From: Campylobacter concisus
GTDB lineage: Bacteria; Campylobacterota; Campylobacteria; Campylobacterales; Campylobacteraceae
Length of the DNA stretch: 64,000 bases
Assembly: GCF_003048875.2 (NCBI RefSeq)
Contig: NZ_CP049264.1
Span: 1,736,001-1,800,000, forward strand
Reading direction: 5' to 3'
Shown: one piece after another, positions 1 to 8,793 of the stretch
How the letters are laid out: the number at the start of each line of letters is the position of its first letter
How positions within the stretch are numbered: position 1 is the stretch's first letter
Position numbers and translations under genes: made by a program
The notes under the pieces: model-generated
Databases searched by the model: none
What the model saw: only the letters and a program-made list of their open reading frames with translations
What the model was told of the DNA's origin: nothing

Positions 1-56
1 TCGCTCAAAAGCTTCTTATCCTTATAAAAAACGTTTAAATTTCTAATCTCTATCAT
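1..56 (-). CDS. ABC transporter ATP-binding protein, first 18 codons only (partial)
   Basis: Only the N-terminus is inside the window. The minus-strand reading from ATG at 56 gives MIEIRNLNVFYKDKKLLS, a typical opening of an oligopeptide/nickel-type ABC ATPase. The ATG overlaps the stop of the upstream permease (ATGA), which implies translational coupling. By position it is the fourth gene of a binding protein-permease-permease-ATPase operon; a second ATPase would be expected beyond the left edge. No Walker motif lies in the visible part, so the call rests on context and the start of the sequence. Confidence 0.7.
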   Translation of the reverse strand, partial: MIEIRNLNVFYKDKKLLS

Positions 57-853
57 ATTTTTATATTGCCATTTTTTGAATTTGACGTGATGATCGAGGT
101 TGCAAGGATGAGCAAAAAGAGCGTCACACCAGGGAAAAGCACCATCCACCAAGAGCCAAGGAAAAGTGCTTCTTTGCTCTCATTTAGCATGATGCCAAGG
201 CTTATCTTGTTTGCGTCGCTACCCACGCCAAAAAAACCAAGCGTTGCCTCCATGACGACCGCGTTTATCGCGTTTATGCCAAAGATACTAACTATTAGAT
301 GCTTTAAATTTGGCAAAATTTCAAAGCATATAAGGCTAAATTTACCAGCCCCATTTATCACGGCTTGCTCGGCGTAGTCGCACTTTCTATTAAGCCTTAA
401 ATTTTGCATAAAAACTTTTGCACCCTGCATAAAGGAGCAAACGGCAATGATAAAAGAGGTTATAAGCAGATCTCCGCTACTAAATGAGCTAAAAAGCATG
501 ATAAAAACGATGTTTGGTATGCTTAAAAAGGCATCAAGCCCCTTATCAAAAAGGCTCTCACAAACTCTGCTATTGCTCGTGCCAAAATATGCGTAGATGA
601 GCGAGAAAAGCGTCGTTAAAAAGCCAGCTAGCAGCAAGACAAGAAGCGAGTTTTTAAGCGCGCAGGCAACTCTTATGAGATTGTCCCTGCCCAGGATGTC
701 AGTGCCAAAGATATGCTCGCTACTTGGGGCTAAATTTACCGCCATAAAGTCAGTGAAATTTGGCTCAAATTTAGAAAAAAACGGCGTCACAAAGGCAAAT
801 GTGACGAGCGCTAAAAAGACAAAACAGGCTATGAAAAATATGACTTTTCTCAT
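53..853 (-). CDS. ABC transporter permease, DppC/NikC type
   Basis: An inner-membrane permease of the peptide/nickel (PepT) ABC importer family, 266 aa with about six hydrophobic segments. The N-terminal segment is followed by a periplasmic stretch containing FGTDILGRDNLIRV, typical of DppC/NikC-type subunits. The cytoplasmic EAA-like loop that docks the ATPase is visible near residues 160-185 (INGAGKFSLICFEILPNL). The gene overlaps the upstream permease by 4 nt and the downstream ATPase by 4 nt, so the operon is tightly coupled. The substrate could be peptides or nickel; the layout matches the C. jejuni Cj1584c-Cj1580c (NikZYXWV) set, but the sequence alone does not decide this. Confidence 0.85.
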   Translation of the reverse strand: MRKVIFFIACFVFLALVTFAFVTPFFSKFEPNFTDFMAVNLAPSSEHIFGTDILGRDNLIRVACALKNSLLVLLLAGFLTTLFSLIYAYFGTSNSRVCESLFDKGLDAFLSIPNIVFIMLFSSFSSGDLLITSFIIAVCSFMQGAKVFMQNLRLNRKCDYAEQAVINGAGKFSLICFEILPNLKHLIVSIFGINAINAVVMEATLGFFGVGSDANKISLGIMLNESKEALFLGSWWMVLFPGVTLFLLILATSIITSNSKNGNIKI

Positions 854-1788
854 AAATTTCTCTTATCTGCCAAGATGGCAAAAATTTTAGCTAGCAAATT
901 TGCCAAAACGACAAAAACAGCCGTTAGCAAAATGGTCGCAAGTGCGACTGGATAGTCTTTGGCGATGACCGCATCAAGGCTAAGCTTGCCTATGCCTGGA
1001 AATGAAAAAATGCTCTCAATGACGTACGAGCCAGCAAAAACGCCAGCCACAAGCGTTGCAAAATAATAGACTATATCGGTGCTTGCGTGCTTTATAGCAA
1101 AGAGATAAATTTTGCCGCGTCCCAAACCTCTAGCGTGAGCCGTCTGGATAAAGTCGGCGTTTAGGCTTTGATTTAGCGTGTCGCGCACAAATTTCACGTT
1201 TGCGCCAAGGTGTGGCAAGATGATGGCAAGCGTTGGCAAGATGATAAATTTCACCCCAACACCGCTAGATCCTAGCTCGTTTGCCCCAGAGCTTGGCAGC
1301 ACGTTTAGATAGACGCTAAAGATCGCTATTAGCACAAGAGCGATGTAAAAATGCGGCAATGAAGCTAACAAAAAGGAGCTAAAATTTATAAAGATATCGG
1401 CAAATTTATTCTTATAAATGGCGCTTAAAAACCCCAAAAAGAAGGATAAAAGAGTTATTAGAAAAAACGAAGTAAAAAATAAAATGAGCGAGTTTAAGAG
1501 CCTCTCTTTAATGAGTAGCGACACGCTTGCCCCGCTTACAAAACTAGTGCCAAAGTCCCCCGTGACAAAGTGAGCCAGCCATCTAAAATACTGCACAAAA
1601 AAGCCATCTTTTAGCCCCAAATTTTCTAAAATTTGCTCCTTTATAGCCACGCTCACCGCCTCACTTCGCAAAAACATCGCATCAGTGACGTTTCCTGGCA
1701 AAAAATATATGAGCAAAAATAGAAAAAATGAGATGAAAAACAGCAACCCAAGGCTTGAGATCGCTGTTTTTAAAATGGCTCTAAACAA
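850..1788 (-). CDS. ABC transporter permease, DppB/NikB type
   Basis: The first permease of the importer, 312 aa. An N-terminal membrane anchor is followed by a periplasmic region with the GDFGTSFVSG signature common to DppB/NikB-type permeases, then further membrane segments. The EAA loop appears near residues 217-240 (HARGLGRGKIYLFAIKHA). It probably forms a heterodimer with the following permease. It lies 12 nt downstream of the binding-protein gene and overlaps the next permease gene by 4 nt. Peptide and nickel transport are both possible. Confidence 0.85.
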   Translation of the reverse strand: MFRAILKTAISSLGLLFFISFFLFLLIYFLPGNVTDAMFLRSEAVSVAIKEQILENLGLKDGFFVQYFRWLAHFVTGDFGTSFVSGASVSLLIKERLLNSLILFFTSFFLITLLSFFLGFLSAIYKNKFADIFINFSSFLLASLPHFYIALVLIAIFSVYLNVLPSSGANELGSSGVGVKFIILPTLAIILPHLGANVKFVRDTLNQSLNADFIQTAHARGLGRGKIYLFAIKHASTDIVYYFATLVAGVFAGSYVIESIFSFPGIGKLSLDAVIAKDYPVALATILLTAVFVVLANLLAKIFAILADKRNL

Positions 1789-1800
1789 AGTTTTTATCCA

Positions 1801-3336
1801 CTATTTTACTTGCCACTCTCTTATGTTCCATAAAAATCCAGCCCCATGGTGGCCTAAAATTTGCGTCTTTATGCCTGAAATTTTGTTGTTAAAAACGAGC
1901 GGATAGTCAAGATAGGCTATAAAAATGTAAGGTGGATTTTCAAAAAGCGCTTTTAGAAATTCTTTGTAGTATTTTTTTCTAAGCTCCACGTCCTTTGTGT
2001 ATCTTGCGTTTTTTAGGGCAAGATCGACGTTTGCGTCCTTGTAGTGGCTAAAATTCCAGCCATTTTCATTGACATCGATGTCGGCAAATCCGCCAAAAAT
2101 TCTATATGTGTGAAAGTCTGGATCAAATGGGCTTCCCCAGCCGATCACAAAGCTATCGACCTTGCTTATGCTAAAGGCTGTTTTTGGCTTTGCATAGGCT
2201 TTGGCTCTCACGCCAAATTTCTCAAACTCGCTGCTTAAAATTTTGGCTAGATTGACCCTTAAAATGTCGTTATTAAAAGCGTAGATATCAAAGCCAAGCT
2301 CCTTGCCGTCCTTCTCGAAAAAGCCAGCCTTGTTTTTCTTAAAGCCGCTTTTTTCAAGTAGCTCCCTAGCCTTTTGCGGATCGTAGCTAAATTTAAACTC
2401 GCTGTCGTTTGCAAAGCTTTTTTCTATCGGGTTGTTCGCTACGCTTGCATATCCGTGAAATAAGCTTTTAACGATCTCATCTTTATTTACGGCGTAGTTT
2501 AGGGCTATTCTTACATTTTTATCTTGAAAGATAGGATCTTCAAGGTTAAACATCAAAGCTCTGTAATCTGCGCTTTTAAATTTAAGTAGGCTTAACTTCT
2601 TATCATCTTTTATGAAATTTACACCAGTTGGAGAGATGAGCGCAACGTCGATCTCACCGCTTTTTAGCCCAACAAGTCTTAAATTTTCATCACCAACTAT
2701 CTTTAAAAATAGCCTTTTTATCTTTGGCTCACCTTTGTAAAATTTATCATTTGCCGCAAATTCCAAACTCTCATCTTTTTTCCATTTTACAAGCTTGTAT
2801 GCGCCAGTGCCGATAGGGGCGTCATTAAATTTATCAGTTGCGATATCTTTGCCCTTTAAAATGTGCTCAGGCAAAACGCCAAAGCTAAGTGCGTCAAGAA
2901 ATGGCGGAAAAGGCTCACTAAGCGTGATCTTAACTTTATAATCGCCCAAAATTTCAACGCTTTTTACCACCTCGTAGTTTGAGATAGCAGGCGCGTTTAG
3001 CTTCTTATCTTGAGCCGCTTCGATGGTAAATTTAACGTCCTTTGCGCTAAATTTCACCCCGTCATGCCAAAAAGCATCATCTCTTAGCTCAAAAATATAC
3101 TCCAACCCGTCATCACTCACCTGCCAAGACTTCGCAAGCTCTGGCACTACATGGCTATTTTCATCATGGCTAGTAAGGCCAGAAAAAACCAGCGAAAGCG
3201 TAGGATCGTGATCCTCGTCGTAGAGTGGATTTATACGAGGTGTTTGCTCCTCGATAGCGACTACAACGGCATTTTCATTTGCATAAGCAAAGGTAGAAAA
3301 TAACAAAAACAATAAAACCAAAAACCTCTTCATCAC
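1801..3336 (-). CDS. Periplasmic solute-binding protein of peptide/nickel ABC importer (SBP_bac_5)
   Basis: A 511-aa family 5 extracellular solute-binding protein. A Sec signal peptide covers about residues 1-19 and ends in AYA before NE; there is no lipobox, so it should be soluble in the periplasm. Typical family features are the early PRINPLYDED segment, ELAKSWQVSDDGLEYIF, FWHDGVKFSAKDV, and PIGTGAYKLVKWKKDE. The start is supported by AAAGGAG just upstream of tandem ATGs. It is the first gene of the operon and is divergent from the DUF748 gene across a short promoter region. It most resembles the campylobacter Cj1584c/NikZ group, so nickel or peptide uptake is likely; the ligand cannot be fixed by eye. 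Confidence 0.85.
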   Translation of the reverse strand: MMKRFLVLLFLLFSTFAYANENAVVVAIEEQTPRINPLYDEDHDPTLSLVFSGLTSHDENSHVVPELAKSWQVSDDGLEYIFELRDDAFWHDGVKFSAKDVKFTIEAAQDKKLNAPAISNYEVVKSVEILGDYKVKITLSEPFPPFLDALSFGVLPEHILKGKDIATDKFNDAPIGTGAYKLVKWKKDESLEFAANDKFYKGEPKIKRLFLKIVGDENLRLVGLKSGEIDVALISPTGVNFIKDDKKLSLLKFKSADYRALMFNLEDPIFQDKNVRIALNYAVNKDEIVKSLFHGYASVANNPIEKSFANDSEFKFSYDPQKARELLEKSGFKKNKAGFFEKDGKELGFDIYAFNNDILRVNLAKILSSEFEKFGVRAKAYAKPKTAFSISKVDSFVIGWGSPFDPDFHTYRIFGGFADIDVNENGWNFSHYKDANVDLALKNARYTKDVELRKKYYKEFLKALFENPPYIFIAYLDYPLVFNNKISGIKTQILGHHGAGFLWNIREWQVK

Positions 3337-3508
3337 TCGCTCCTTTGTTTAAAAAATATTTGACGAATGGTAATACGAAATGCATAAAAGTATTATTAAG
3401 ATAAATGTAAATTCAATGTATAGAAAATTTGAAATTTCTAACTATCTTTTAACCTTTTTTAAAGTAAAATCAAGGCTCATTTTAGCTGACAAAAAGGTAA
3501 ATTTCACA

Positions 3509-6500
3509 ATGGATAAAAAGAAAAAAATAGCCCTGATCACTGGCATCTGCGTAGTTTCACTTTTGCTTATCTACACGCTTCTTGGCTTTTTTGGACTGCC
3601 TTATGCTATCAAAAATATCGCGCCAAAATACCTAAAAGACTACAACGCAACGCTTTTTGTAAGTGATGCTAAATTTAATCCCTTTACCTTCGAGCTAAAC
3701 GCTACAAATGCCGAGCTAAACACCACTTCTCCGCTTTTTAGCACGAAGCAGATCGACCTTAAGCTAAAACCATTTTCTATCTTTAAAAAGCTAGTTGAGA
3801 TAGACATTTTTAGGCTAGATGAGCCAAAAGTAAAGATCGCAAGAGATAAAAAGGCAAATTTTAACTTTAGCAATTTTATAAGCGATGATAACGCAACTAG
3901 CGAAGATAACAGCACTAGCTCGATAAATTTCGCGCTAAATAACGCAAAAATCATCAAAGGCTCATTTTCATATATCGATCAAAATTTAACAAAGCCATTT
4001 AACGTAAGCTTTGATGATATAAACTACGAGCTAAGCTCGCTAAATACGAAGAAAAATAGCGCAGGTAGTCACACATTTGACTCAAACTCAAGCCTCGCAC
4101 ATAAGATCGATCTAAATGGCGATATCAAGCTAAATCCACTAAAAATAGAGGGTAACGTCAGCATAAAGGACTTTAGCATAAAGCCAGTTGCGATAAGCTT
4201 CATCGACAATGACACGTTAAATCTCAAAAATGCCATCATAAACTTAAAGATAAACTACACTTTAAAAGCCGATGAGAACGCAACTAGGATAAATTTAAAA
4301 GATGGCTTTTTAAATGTAAAAGGACTAAGCCTTGATGAAGGCGCAAATGAGCTTAGCCTTGGCGAGCTAGAGCTTCCAAAATTTGATCTTGATAGTAAGA
4401 TAGCGGATAAAACAGAGGCTGCGCTAAATTTAAGTGCCATAAATTTAAATGATATCTCTTTTAAAAATGCCATCGCCGCGAGCGTAAAATCACTAAATTT
4501 AAGTGATATCTCGCTTCTTGCAAATTTAAATGAAAAAAGCGAGCTAAATGCCACAGCCAAGCTAAAAAACGTAGGCGCAAACACTCTTAAAATAGATGAA
4601 GCGGATAGAAATTTAGCAAATTTAAAAGATATAAATGCTTCAAATTTAAATATAAATTTAGCAAACAACAAAACCGCTCTAACGCTAGAAAAAATAGCAC
4701 TTAATGGCATCAACGCGCCACTTAGCAAAAGCGCAAGTGCAAATGTAGCAAGTGCTGGCGTGACAAATACAAATTTTACAATGGATGGCAACAAAAGCCT
4801 TGCGAGCCTTGATGAGCTAAATGTAAAAAACATAGGGCTTAAAGCAAAAAATAAAGATATAGTAAGCGTCGCTGATGTGGGGGTAAAGAGCATAAGTTTT
4901 GATCTTTTAAAAATGGCTCTTGGGGTTGAAAATGTAAGCATAGATAGAGCGAAATTTAGCTCAGAGCTAAGCGATAATGGGCTAAGCGCTGTAAATGAGC
5001 TAGGATTTGGCGAGCAGAGCACAAAAGCTACAAAAGCGGCAAAACACACTAAAAAAGCAGAGAAAAAAGCTGAAAATAAAAGCGCTTCAAAAAGCAAAGA
5101 AAATGAGTTTAAATTTGATGTAAAAATTATAAGTGTAAATAACGCAGATATCGCTTTGACGCACCTTTTTGAGGGCGAAAAGATCACTCATAAATTTGAT
5201 AATCTTTTTGTAAAAGTAGCAAATTTAAGTAGCGATTTTAGCAAGCCATTTGACGCAAAAGTGGCGATGAAAAGCTCACAAAAGCTAAATTTGGATGTTG
5301 ATTCGAAGATAAAGATCGAGCCACTTGATGTAAGTGCAAAAATCAAGCTAAATGATACAAATTTACCAAAGTATTTTGCCTACGCAAAGCCCTTTTTAGA
5401 GGCCGATCTAGCTAGCGGTCAGATGAGCGCAGATGCCCAGCTTCACTACGCAAAAGATATCAAAGCAGACGCAAAAGTTAGCATCAAAGATATAAGGCTA
5501 AATGGCAAAAAAGCTGAAAAACTAATCGCCTTTAAAAGCCTTGATCTTGAAAAAATTTCATTTGCCAAAAATGACCTTGCCATAAGCGGAGTGAGCTTAA
5601 ATTCGCCATTTATCAAGGCTCATCTAAGCAAAGAGCGTAAATTTAACCTATCTCAGATCGTAAAAGAGGATAAAAATAAGGCTAAAACCGAGGCAAAACC
5701 TGAGAGCAAAAAGGCAGTTAGCAAGAAAGATGACGAGCTAAAATTTAGCGTTAAAAACTTCTCTTTAAAAAATGGCGAGGTTGATTTCTCGGACGCATCG
5801 CTATTTATGCCATTTGCCACAACGATCTCAAAGCTAAATGGCAAGCTAACAGACATCGATAAAAAGCGCCCAAGCTCAGGTGAGTTTCAAGGTGTGGTTG
5901 GCAAAAATGGCTTTGCGCAGATCACTGCAAAACTCTTTCCATTTGAGCTAAAGCAAAATACCGACATAAAGCTTGACTTTAAAGATATCGATCTAACCGA
6001 TATAACGCCATATAGTGGGCAGTTTGTGGGCTATAAGATCAAAAAAGGCAAGCTAAATTTAAACCTAAACTATAGCGTCGTCGACTCAAAACTAAATGGC
6101 TCAAATTTCATAAATTTTGACTCACTTACACTTGGAGAAAAGGTTGAGTCAAAAGACGCTGTAAATTTACCACTTTCGCTTGCTATCTCGATACTTAGCG
6201 ATCAAAATAATCAAATAAACATCGACCTGCCAGTTGAGGGAAATTTAGACGATCCTGACTTTAAATATGGCGGCGTCATCTGGGCTGCAGTAAAAAAACT
6301 CTTTGCTGACATCACGCTAGCTCCATTTAGATTTTTAGGCAACGCTTTAGGACTTGGCAGCAAAGATCTTAGCTCTATTGATTTTCTTGCTGGAAGTAGC
6401 GAGCTTATAAGCTCAGAAGCGCCTAAGATAGCTGATTTTATAAAGCTAACTGGCTCAAAACCTAAGATGAAGCTTAGCATAACGCCAACATACTCAAAAC

Positions 6501-6829
6501 TCGATGAGAGCTTTTATAAAAACAAAAAACTAGATCAAAAGATCAATCAAATCATCGCTTCAAGCAGCAAAGACTACATCGCAGTTTTAAATGAGCTTGT
6601 GCCAAATTTAAAAGATAGAAGCGAGAAAGCCTTAAGAGAAGAGGCGCTAAAGGGCATCGAGGTAGATAAAGCAAAGCTAATAGAGCTTGCAAATGAGCGT
6701 GCAAATGCGGTAAAAGAGGCGCTTATAAAAGCTGGGCTTGAGGCTGGCCGCATAAATATAAACGATGCAACGAGCTCAGAGCCTAAGCAAAACACCTACA
6801 CAAGCGTGCTAATGGGAGTGGCGAACTAA
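3509..6829 (+). CDS. AsmA/DUF748-like envelope protein with many N-glycosylation sequons
   Basis: A large (1106 aa) protein with one N-terminal membrane segment (about residues 6-30) and a long periplasmic repeat-rich region of the DUF748/AsmA-like type, a family linked to outer-membrane assembly and lipid transport. The C-terminus has an OmpA-like element (DFLAGSSELISSEAPKI). An upstream in-frame ATG at 3380 exists, but the ATG at 3509 has a ribosome site (AAAAAGG) and directly precedes the membrane segment, so it is preferred. Twelve D/E-X-N-X-S/T sequons lie between residues 44 and 430, at N46, N64, N71, N128, N134, N159, N193, N216, N257, N347, N376 and N428, suggesting heavy PglB glycosylation. 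Lys/Ala-rich linkers occur near residues 510-545 and 715-735. Confidence 0.8.
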   Translation: MDKKKKIALITGICVVSLLLIYTLLGFFGLPYAIKNIAPKYLKDYNATLFVSDAKFNPFTFELNATNAELNTTSPLFSTKQIDLKLKPFSIFKKLVEIDIFRLDEPKVKIARDKKANFNFSNFISDDNATSEDNSTSSINFALNNAKIIKGSFSYIDQNLTKPFNVSFDDINYELSSLNTKKNSAGSHTFDSNSSLAHKIDLNGDIKLNPLKIEGNVSIKDFSIKPVAISFIDNDTLNLKNAIINLKINYTLKADENATRINLKDGFLNVKGLSLDEGANELSLGELELPKFDLDSKIADKTEAALNLSAINLNDISFKNAIAASVKSLNLSDISLLANLNEKSELNATAKLKNVGANTLKIDEADRNLANLKDINASNLNINLANNKTALTLEKIALNGINAPLSKSASANVASAGVTNTNFTMDGNKSLASLDELNVKNIGLKAKNKDIVSVADVGVKSISFDLLKMALGVENVSIDRAKFSSELSDNGLSAVNELGFGEQSTKATKAAKHTKKAEKKAENKSASKSKENEFKFDVKIISVNNADIALTHLFEGEKITHKFDNLFVKVANLSSDFSKPFDAKVAMKSSQKLNLDVDSKIKIEPLDVSAKIKLNDTNLPKYFAYAKPFLEADLASGQMSADAQLHYAKDIKADAKVSIKDIRLNGKKAEKLIAFKSLDLEKISFAKNDLAISGVSLNSPFIKAHLSKERKFNLSQIVKEDKNKAKTEAKPESKKAVSKKDDELKFSVKNFSLKNGEVDFSDASLFMPFATTISKLNGKLTDIDKKRPSSGEFQGVVGKNGFAQITAKLFPFELKQNTDIKLDFKDIDLTDITPYSGQFVGYKIKKGKLNLNLNYSVVDSKLNGSNFINFDSLTLGEKVESKDAVNLPLSLAISILSDQNNQINIDLPVEGNLDDPDFKYGGVIWAAVKKLFADITLAPFRFLGNALGLGSKDLSSIDFLAGSSELISSEAPKIADFIKLTGSKPKMKLSITPTYSKLDESFYKNKKLDQKINQIIASSSKDYIAVLNELVPNLKDRSEKALREEALKGIEVDKAKLIELANERANAVKEALIKAGLEAGRININDATSSEPKQNTYTSVLMGVAN

Positions 6830-7230
6830 ATTTCATTTATTTCGCTGCTTCTTGCATTATAGACAAACCAGCTAAGAAGCATAAGCATCATAAATGCCCC
6901 AAAAATAAGGCTTGCGTAAAAATATAAATTAAAATCAGCTCCTAGCAAATTTGCGTTGTGAAGGGCGATCATAACGCCAGCTAAAGCGATTAAGTAGCCA
7001 ATTAGCTTGATGATGAAAATTTTAGGATTTACAAAGATCAGCAAAAGGCCACAAAGTATGATGCCAAGGGCTATTTGTAAATTTGAAACGTCAGCTTGAG
7101 CGTTTGAGCTAAGTGTTAAAAAACCAGCTAAAAGCGCCATTAGTATCATCAAAACTGCATAAACCGCTCTGCTTCGTCCAAAGCCATACATAAAGCAAAC
7201 AAAGCCCTTATTTTGCCTGTTATAATCCAT
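6826..7230 (-). CDS. Small four-helix membrane protein of unknown function
   Basis: A 134-aa protein with about four hydrophobic segments (starting near YAVLMILMALLAGF, LQIALGIILCGLLLIFV, IIKLIGYLIALAGVMIAL and ASLIFGAFMMLMLLSWF). AGGAGC lies six bases before the ATG at 7230, supporting this start rather than the later ATG at codon 14. It is convergent with the DUF748 gene and their ends overlap by 4 nt. No family motif was recognised, and no function is proposed beyond an inner-membrane location. Confidence 0.65.
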   Translation of the reverse strand: MDYNRQNKGFVCFMYGFGRSRAVYAVLMILMALLAGFLTLSSNAQADVSNLQIALGIILCGLLLIFVNPKIFIIKLIGYLIALAGVMIALHNANLLGADFNLYFYASLIFGAFMMLMLLSWFVYNARSSEINEI

Positions 7231-7344
7231 TTTTCGCTCCTTTTGGAAGTTTGCTTATTTTAATGCCAAATTCTTAAATAACGGCTTTAATCTGAAATTT
7301 CACTCATTTTGGCTAATATTTTGCATCTTAAAAAAGGAGCAAAA

Positions 7345-7548
7345 ATGCCTTATGTTAATATCAAAATAGCAGGCCCAGAGCCTACAAAAGAGCAAAAAGA
7401 TCAAGTTTTTAAAGAGGTAACCGAGACGCTTGTAAGAGTGCTTGGCAAGAAAAAAGAGGCGGTTATGATCTTTATCGAAACTCACGATGCTGGCAATATC
7501 GGCGTAGGCGGCGAGAGCGTAGAGGACAAAAGAAAGGGGATAAAATGA
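7345..7548 (+). CDS. 4-oxalocrotonate tautomerase family protein (DmpI-like)
   Basis: A 67-aa tautomerase-superfamily protein. Translation should start at ATG 7345 because AAGGAGC precedes it and because this puts proline at position 2, the catalytic base once Met is removed; an upstream in-frame start at 7309 would bury it. The sequence MPYVNIKIAGPEPTKEQK and the C-terminal GVGGESVEDKRK match the DmpI proteins of Helicobacter and Campylobacter. The physiological substrate is unknown, since the organism shows no catechol meta-cleavage genes here. The stop overlaps the bcp start by 4 nt. Confidence 0.9.
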   Translation: MPYVNIKIAGPEPTKEQKDQVFKEVTETLVRVLGKKKEAVMIFIETHDAGNIGVGGESVEDKRKGIK

Positions 7549-8042
7549 GCGAATTTAGCAAAGCAGACATTGAGAGAAAGATAACGCTTGAAGTTGGCGA
7601 CAAGGCGCCAGAGTTTGAAGCGCTAAATCAAGATGGCGTAAAGGTCGCATTAAAGGACTTTATAGGCAAAAACGTGGTGCTTTACTTCTACCCAAAAGAC
7701 AACACTCCAGGCTGCACGACTGAGGCTTGCGAATTTAGCGCAAACTACGATCAGTTTATCAAAAATGATACCGTCATCATCGGCGTTAGTCCAGATAGCG
7801 TGAAGTCGCATGTGGGCTTTATCGCAAAGCAAAATTTAAAGCACATCCTCTTAAGCGATGAGGATAAAGAAATTTCAAAGCTTTATGGCGTTTGGCAGGT
7901 CAAGAAAAACTACGGCAAAGAGTATCTTGGTATCGCCAGAAGCACCTTTGTGATCGGCAAAGACGGCAAGATAGTTAAAATTTACAAAAGCGTAAAAGCC
8001 AAAGACCACGCCGCAAAAGTGCTAGCTGATCTAGCAAAATAA
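7545..8042 (+). CDS. bcp: Thiol peroxidase, Bcp/PrxQ peroxiredoxin
   Basis: A 165-aa atypical two-cysteine peroxiredoxin that reduces hydroperoxides with thioredoxin as electron donor. The active-site motif PKDNTPGCTTEAC is intact, with peroxidatic C57 and resolving C62 five residues later, the PrxQ arrangement. Near the C-terminus, ARSTFVIGKDGKI carries the conserved Arg. The ATG overlaps the tautomerase stop, and the DsbA-like gene follows after 9 nt, so the three form a small redox/stress operon. Confidence 0.95.
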   Translation: MSEFSKADIERKITLEVGDKAPEFEALNQDGVKVALKDFIGKNVVLYFYPKDNTPGCTTEACEFSANYDQFIKNDTVIIGVSPDSVKSHVGFIAKQNLKHILLSDEDKEISKLYGVWQVKKNYGKEYLGIARSTFVIGKDGKIVKIYKSVKAKDHAAKVLADLAK

Positions 8043-8051
8043 GGAGCAAAG

Positions 8052-8693
8052 ATGAAGCTTATAAAAATGCTAATTTTAAGTGCGTTTTTTGCGCTAAATT
8101 TATCAGCACTGACTGAAGGCGTGGAGTATCAAACTCTAGCAAAACCGCTCAACGTGCCTAAAAACTCAGTCGTCAAGGTCTTTAGCTACGACTGCCCTCA
8201 CTGCTATAAATTTGACCGAACGATCACAAGAAAGCTGATGTCAAAGCTTGACGGGGTCAAATTTATCCCATATCACCTAAGCACCAAAGGCAAGCTTGGC
8301 GAGACAACAAGTAAAATTTTCGCCGCTCTTATATCAATAGATGAGGCAAATGGGACTGATTTGTTAAGCGATGAGTCTAAATTTAAGCAAGCTAAATTTG
8401 CGATATATAAAGCAAGACACGATGAAAAAGATGACTTTAATGATGGCAAAGATAAGCAAAGATTTATAGATCTAGCACTAAATGCGGCTCATGTGAGCAA
8501 AGACGAATACGAAAAAGCGCTAAGCTCAGATCGTGCAAAAGAGCTTTTAGACGCGTGGTTTGCCTCTTATGACGTAGCTAGCATTAGCGGTGTGCCAGCC
8601 TTTGTAGTAAGCGGCAAATATCTAATAAATTTAAACGCAGCATCATCGATCGATGAGATGGCAAAGACGATAAAAGAGCTTTTAGATAAGTAA
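8052..8693 (+). CDS. Periplasmic thiol:disulfide oxidoreductase, DsbA-like
   Basis: A 213-aa secreted thioredoxin-fold protein that should introduce or shuffle disulfides in periplasmic proteins. A signal peptide spans about residues 1-19, the active site C48-P-H-C51 is in FSYDCPHCYKF, and the cis-proline loop is SGVPAFVV near residue 180. The length and CPHC motif fit DsbA rather than DsbC/G. One PglB-type sequon (E-A-N-G-T) lies in the helical insertion. AAGGAGC precedes the ATG. It is the last gene of the tautomerase-bcp-dsbA group. Confidence 0.9.
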   Translation: MKLIKMLILSAFFALNLSALTEGVEYQTLAKPLNVPKNSVVKVFSYDCPHCYKFDRTITRKLMSKLDGVKFIPYHLSTKGKLGETTSKIFAALISIDEANGTDLLSDESKFKQAKFAIYKARHDEKDDFNDGKDKQRFIDLALNAAHVSKDEYEKALSSDRAKELLDAWFASYDVASISGVPAFVVSGKYLINLNAASSIDEMAKTIKELLDK

Positions 8694-8793
8694 CTTTAGC
8701 CTAAAATTTACGGACATTTTGGGCTTAGAAATGTAAATTTAAAGCAATTTTAGATAAACTCGGATCAAATTTCTAAAAAAGAAAGGTTTAATT

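Noticed and set aside
3380-3508. N-terminal extension of the DUF748 protein from ATG 3380
   Set aside because: The extra 43 residues are charged and unlike a signal, and a better RBS and membrane segment follow the ATG at 3509.
4255-5187. A 310-codon open frame on the minus strand
   Set aside because: It lies fully inside the DUF748 gene, is Phe/Ser/Leu-rich low-complexity text, and mirrors the Asn/Leu/Lys-rich codons of the real gene. No RBS or family match.
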